From Mucor racemosus (lineage: Eukaryota > Mucoromycota > Mucoromycetes > Mucorales > Mucoraceae), in the NCBI GenBank assembly GCA_027405735.1, contig JAPEHQ010000001.1, positions 5,394,001 through 5,458,000 on the forward strand: 64,000 bases of DNA, in the 5' to 3' direction. Shown here in pieces: positions 58,609 through 64,000 of the stretch (the first letter of the stretch is position 1; each line of letters begins with the position of its first letter). The notes under the pieces are model-generated. The model made no database searches, was not told the origin of the DNA, and saw nothing but the letters and a program-made list of their open reading frames with translations. A program made the translations under genes and the position numbers.

Positions 58609-60131
58609 ATGATCAATGACAGCTTTATTACCCAACTCAAGAATATAATCATCAAGATGATATTCTTCTTTTTTGGTAATCACTACCAAAAATTCGCCTT
58701 GTAACACTATTAATATATATATCCCCTCTTTCCATTTCTCTTTTTTTCTTAAATATACAACACCCAAACACACATTAATCTTTTTTTACTAGTTTATTTA
58801 ATTTTTTTTTTTTTTTTTTTACTATTACACTGAAACAATTTTTCATTAATAATATCATACCTATTTTGACCATGTCTTATAATTCAAATGTTTTGTTTTC
58901 CATCTTTCTAATCCGCGGATCCCATAAACTGAAAAGCTTGGTTCCTGCGCTCGAATCACTCTTAGTATAATCATTTGATAAGAATGTGTGTACAACATTA
59001 TAATTGTGTGGGGGATTTCAAGTTGTACAAATTCTTGAATCATTGCTCTTTTCCCGTTTGTTTAGTGTTATACAAGCTGGAGAAATGATTCCTCCCCGCC
59101 TTTCTTTATAAAAATCACTTGTTTATGTAATAAAAATACCTGTTTGAATATTTTCGTGGGAACTGTAATAGTTTGAATACAAACAAAATCATTTCAAAAA
59201 CGGATAAATTGTTTAAAGATGGGTTTTTGTGTGGTGAATACACAATGCACAATACACAATACACAATATACACATAATTACTTGCATATATGACAGGTAG
59301 ATCTAGAATCCTGTTATGTTGTTTTTATGTGGAGCGGAAACTATCCCCTTTTCATATTTCTTTTAAGTTTACTGGAACCAAGATGTACAGATTTGCAATG
59401 AAATTATCAGCTCCCCGGATTAAATTAGCCTTGAGGTACCATGGATAAATTTTGACTTAAACTATTTGCCTTGAATATACAGCACCCCCACAATTCAGCA
59501 TGTACACATCAAGCAAGGCAAGTAAAAAGGTAGATCTAAACTATTACAGGCCTCATTTGCGTAACAATGCTTACTATATTTAATTCAGAGGGATGGGGAA
59601 ATCAATAAACGAGAATGTTTATCCTTCTATTTGAATGGCGCTTTCATGGTGTGGGAATTACTATTAAATTCTGTTGTATTTATCATTAGAATTATAACGC
59701 TTTAATGTAGCTACTATGATTATTCGAATACAGAATACTTCCCCGCGCCATAATCCCAATCTTAAAGACTTTAAACGAGATAATTTACTAAGATGTGGAA
59801 TACATGAAAACAATTACAAGGTGCCACTTTTTCTATACGCATTTTCTGTTCCCATTTTATCAATTGAAAAAATTAGAATTTGCTAGACACATGAAAAAGA
59901 TTGTCTCTAGAATTTTTTTACTATTATTCCAATCATGATGATAAATTCAGGAACATGAGCATATACGCACACAGAAATATAGAAACAAATCAACTTTATC
60001 AAAATAATAATTAGCGGGGTCATCATTCAGTATTTACCCCACAATCTTTTCATCGAATCATATACCAATAGAAAAATAGAAGCATATTGCTTTATTCTAC
60101 TAACTAAAACAAGATTTATTCATTCCAAAAC
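58609..60131. other. Intergenic, no gene recognised
   Basis: 1.5 kb between convergent genes. T tract near 58800-58820 in the probable transporter 3' UTR and a short ACACAAT repeat at 59241-59268. Nothing with coding character. Confidence 0.45.
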
Positions 60132-61871
60132 TTAATCCTCATCATCAGCAAAGCAAGATTCAGTAATGAATTCAACAAAATCTTCATCTAAAACATCATT
60201 ATCATCAGCCAAGTTACTGAATAAAGCACCATTACCGCCTCGTTTAATCCAAGCTTCAATAATTTTGATTGAATCTTTCTTTTTATCTGTGACATCTGCC
60301 CATTCTTCAAGAGCCCATTCTGTCATTGCCCAACCAAGATAACCACTTGTCAAAACATCTTTATCCATTTGTACAGCATTTCTATAATAAACCTTTGCGT
60401 TGTCCAGTAATTGGCGTTGATTACGTTGAGCTACTGGTAAATCTAATGCAGCACGAGTTAAACTCAAATCGCCCATCTTGTTGAGAATTTGTGTATTTTT
60501 GGGTTCCAAAGCTATAGCCTCTTGAAAAGATTTCATAGCATTTGCATATAATTTCCATACTTCTTTACCATCTTTATCAGGATTCAAAGGTACATTCTTT
60601 TTATCGGCTACTTCGCGAATAGCTTGGCCGAAAGAAGATAAAACATCACCTCGATCACAAAGTGCTTCCACGTTCTTGTTATCGTATTTTGTTACAATGT
60701 CATTCAATTGCTCAATAGACTTTTCAAAAAGTGTGCTGTCTACAATGCCTGTTGCCAGGAAAGATCGATCTGCCATAGCAGCATACATGGCTGATTGCTT
60801 TGAGTTGATTTGAATGCGAGCTGTCTTCTTTTGCTTCTCGGCATCTACATTATCGTCTGTAGATGTTGATGTATTGGGCATTTGATAATACCATTTTTCG
60901 GCTGCTGCTAACTTTGATTTTGCACGACTAAACAAATCCATAGAGGCAGGATATGAAGCAAGCATGGAAGCCATGGTTGTCATGGTTTCCGCAGTAGATA
61001 GTAAGGTTTCAATGAGTGAGTATGCTGTTGTAGGTTCTACTTTAGTGACAGTAGTAAATTCTTCTGGTGACGAAGTTGCTGAGGGTTTTTGATCCTCTGC
61101 TGTTTCATCGTTTTGTTGATCATGATCATGATCATGATCATGATCTCCTTCTTCATGGTTATGCTCTTCTGGTTCAGCTGTCTTGGTTGCTGAAGAAGCA
61201 TCATCAATTGCAGGATTAAGCTCTAAATACTCTTTTTCCTGCAAACCGTAGACACTATCAAACAATGTGATTGCTTCTTGTAAAGCTACAGCAGAAGCAG
61301 CATATGCATTTTCGATTTCTGTAGTTTCTTGAAGAATTTCTGATCTTTGATGAAGAGCTTGAGCCAAATTGAATTGGGCATCGGTCTTATTGGCTTCCAA
61401 ATCTAATGCAATTCTAAACTTCTCAATAGACTGATCTACTTTTTCTAGCCTTTCCTCTGGAGATGCATGAGATGGTAAAAAATTGACCAACAAAAACAGA
61501 ACTCGACCCCTATAATATTAATAAGTTATTAGGTAAACATATATTTCATGCAATTTGTATAAGCTTTACCAATTGTAAACGCAATCAGCATCTTTTGGAT
61601 TTGCAACAGAGGCTTTGCCGTACATTTCAGCTGCTCTTTCATAATTACGCTGGGCTTTGTCTCCAGTTTGGTAACGCTCACCTTGTTCTTCATTATGGAT
61701 AGCCTCTATACAAAAGAAACATAGCGCGTGTGTATGTCAATAAAGGTTTCAATTTTACACAGAAAGTGCGTTTCACTAACCATCCATAAATTCTTCAAAA
61801 GTTTCGGGCTCCTTCTTCTTTTTGGCAGGAGCTTTAGTTTTTTTGGCTCGCTTATCAATGTTTCTTCTCAT
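60132..61871 (-). CDS. ETT1: Enhancer of translation termination 1 (Ett1/Nro1), TPR protein
   Basis: TPR-like helical protein. Yeast Ett1 promotes stop-codon recognition and works with the hydroxylase Tpa1; fission yeast Nro1 regulates Ofd1. Three exons on the minus strand: 61871-61781, 61705-61570 and 61509-60132, about 534 residues. The N-terminus is a basic nuclear-type cluster (RRNIDKRAKKTKAPAKKKK), followed by EEFMDEAIHNEEQGERYQTG, RNYERAAEMYGKA, DADCVYNWGRVLFLLVNFLP and repeated TPR-like helices (AQFNLAQALHQRSEIL, MKSFQEAIALEPKNTQILNK). An insertion near residues 190-210 is a His/Asp/Glu run (HDHDHDHD) encoded by a GATCAT microsatellite. The C-terminus is acidic. Confidence 0.9.
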
Positions 61872-62239
61872 TTTCTGTTAGTTATTATTAAGGAAGACGA
61901 TCAATATTTTGAAATGTTTGCATTGAATTTTTTTTTTCTTGTTTAGAAGCATTGCTGGTTGCAGAAAGTGCAGTCCAAAACAGTCCTCAGATCAATTAAA
62001 TGTATTCTTTCATTTCAAAATTAGATTGATTTGAGGCCCTTGCTTGCTTTGCTTCTTGGTAAATAACGACAAAATAAAAACTTCTCATTTGTGCTTGAGA
62101 TGCTTATATCGAATAATTTTCATAACTTTTTTATATTTCATGCACTATTAGCTGGAATAAATTCTTTAACTTTTGAATTTGGTTTTCATTACTTGAAGAT
62201 CGAAACTTTGAGTCTTAATATATCTGCAAAACATTAAGC
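61872..62239. other. ETT1 promoter side, no gene
   Basis: Short region upstream of ETT1 up to the repeat family B copy. No gene seen. Confidence 0.4.
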
Positions 62240-63826
62240 TATACTAACACTTTTTAATAATGAAATTTACTTGTTTTGAAGTGCTCTATAACATATTTCA
62301 ATATAAAAAAATTCTGGGCACTTTTATTTTTTTTTCATTTTTTGGGCATTTCTATAGTAGGTTTCAAAATATTGGGTAAATTGAGCAACATTTTTTTTGC
62401 ATTCATGTCATTAAGCTCAACAAGCTCTCTCGGACCCAATTTAAAGTTCTTCAAAATATTGATTTTTCATGGAGATATCTTCAAAAATGTGTACAAAAAG
62501 GTACCTCCATTTCTGGCGTCCATTTTCCCCTTGTATACCCTCATCCCAAATTCTGAAACAGAAAAAAATTTGGACAAAAATGTTGTTTTCTCTACGAAAA
62601 CTGCAGCTAAAAGATTGTACAATAGCTCAATCGATAGATAATATTTTTGCGCATTATATCAATTAGTTATATTTTAAATATGCTTATAAAAAGTGATGTG
62701 TATCTTCAAAAAACCTCCAAAATTTCAATTGCATTTTACACAAAATTTAATGTGAAATGTTTGTCTGAATTTTATTTAGATGGATGCAGAATTCAAAACT
62801 GTACAAGAATTATTTAGTATACTAGGTCGACTTACTTTGCAGTTCAGGAGCAATTAAACGATTTGGTTTTTTTCATCATTTTTCATCCATTTTTTAAAAT
62901 AAATTTTGGAACCCAGTTATCATAAGCTGTAAGCTGTGATATTGACTATTATTTTGATTATCTCGATGAAAAATCAACATTTTTGGCTGAAACAAAAAAT
63001 ACAGAGTAGCAGTCAATTAGATCTATCTAGTGAATACAGAAATTAAGCCCTACATAATGAGTTTTAAGTTTTACAAAATAATAAACTAATATTTATAACT
63101 GCAGAAACAAAGAAAAAAATCCCCATCTTTGTGAATATTGATCCAATTAATCTCCAATTATACATGATGGTAGATTTAAATATATCCTGCATAAAAATTT
63201 ATATTTCTACTCTCACAGATCACTGTGAATTGAGGAAACCATCCGCAAAACATGATATTTCTGTCCAATAAACCACCTGTTGTGTCGTATATTTTCATGT
63301 TTGATAAATAATACTTAAAAAAGAATATAATTAAAAGAGAATGAGTAATGAATCAGTTCCTCAACTGTATAATAAAAGCATGATATTGTTTATTTAGATA
63401 TAAAAGTATGGCCTTTTATATTGATGTAACATTGAGATCATGAGATGTAATTTAAGGTACTACTGTATTGAACCATTAGATCTGTTTGGTAGTAATGTAT
63501 TATGGATTGAAATGGATCAATCATAATTTAGCCGTTCTTGCCGAGCCTGTGAGTTGTCTTGTTTAAATGTTGCGCTAAATGTGCTTGGATGTTGATTTGA
63601 TAGCTACTTGATTGGTTAACGGCTGGGATGAAGTAAAATGGTGTCATAATTGAGGTCCAAGCGTTCTTGGTAATTACTGAATCAAACTTGGTACGCTAGG
63701 AGTTTCTTACAGTATATCCAATATCGAGACTTTGCACTTCAATACATGTCGTAATCAATAGATTGTAAGATGAATTGATATCGTAGAAGGTAATAACATA
63801 TGATACTTGGTGGCATACAATCAACA
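62240..63826 (+). repeat. Repeat family B, near-identical second copy
   Basis: Collinear with 51680-53264. From about 62250 to 63340 there are only scattered single-base differences; after that similarity drops to about 85-90 percent up to TGATACTTGGTGGCATACAA at 63803-63822. Before 62240 the similarity fades gradually instead of stopping sharply. Confidence 0.87.
63545..63770 (-). pseudogene. Coding-like remnant inside repeat family B, second copy
   Basis: Counterpart of 52996-53240. The frame is open across NAWTSIMTPFYFIPAVNQSS, SYQINIQAHLAQHLNKTTH and RLGKNG, and another open piece upstream reads NSSYNLLITTCIEVQSLDIG. A frame change lies between them near 63700. Protein not recognised. 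Confidence 0.35.
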
Positions 63827-64000
63827 TAGTATATGGTTCATATTTTTGCCAATAATGGTCACTCATCTAAAAAAAAAAAGCTGAACAATCTCTGGAAGCG
63901 GCCATCTAATAATATTTCCAAGCGTTAAATCTCTAGAAAAAATTACCGGACAGCCCGGACGCGGTTGTTTAACTATTCCAAGCATGTAATGATCTATAAT

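Overview
The window is AT-rich fungal nuclear DNA, most likely from Mucorales (Mucoromycota). Three things point there. Genes have several short introns (about 50-120 nt, GTAAGT-type donors). The conserved proteins are fungal (Nup192, SGF29, GUP1, ETT1, vezatin/Inp2-like, GPR1/FUN34/YaaH). A GPI-type CotH-family surface protein is present, a family expanded in Mucorales. I cannot name the genus. Exon boundaries were placed by eye from reading frame, splice consensus and family conservation.

Layout. 1-4215: 3' three quarters of Nup192 (+). 5588-6672: NECAP endocytic adaptor (+). 7351-9389: CotH protein (-). 9966-11089: SGF29 (+), sharing a 576-bp intergenic region with CotH. 11090-18018: no intact gene; it holds a cluster of 18-bp palindromes and a large inverted repeat whose arms carry decayed pieces of a dynein intermediate chain gene. 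18019-19182: G-protein beta (-), divergent from a GCN4-type bZIP gene (19897-20651, +); three tandem 23-bp RFX/X-box-like units lie between them. 21291-21681: frame-disrupted small gene (-). 23583-25652: Q-rich disordered protein (+). 25763-27710: GUP1 (+), convergent with a mitochondrial EngB-type GTPase (27787-28799, -). 28800-31116: inverted copy of repeat family B. 31117-32001: Asn/Gln-rich probable mitochondrial protein (-). 32203-33437: SPOUT1-like RNA methyltransferase (-). 33438-39099: third dynein-fragment repeat, a 14-bp minisatellite and a telomere-like tract. 39100-41278: vezatin/Inp2-like membrane protein (-). 41618-42772: zinc-finger protein (-). 47874-49108: Sec14-like protein (+). 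49294-50781: type II membrane glycosyltransferase-like protein (+). 50782-57885: gene-poor, with a family B copy. 57886-58608: GPR1/FUN34/YaaH acetate transporter (+). 60132-61871: ETT1 (-). 62240-63826: a further family B copy.

The genes are mostly unrelated housekeeping functions and I see no functional cluster. The notable part is the accessory material. Two dispersed repeat families (A and B) fill the gene-poor stretches and share a short module. Family A carries fragments of a dynein intermediate chain exon. Family B carries a possible decayed coding piece. I found no rRNA, tRNA or CRISPR array, and no transposase or reverse transcriptase that I could recognise.
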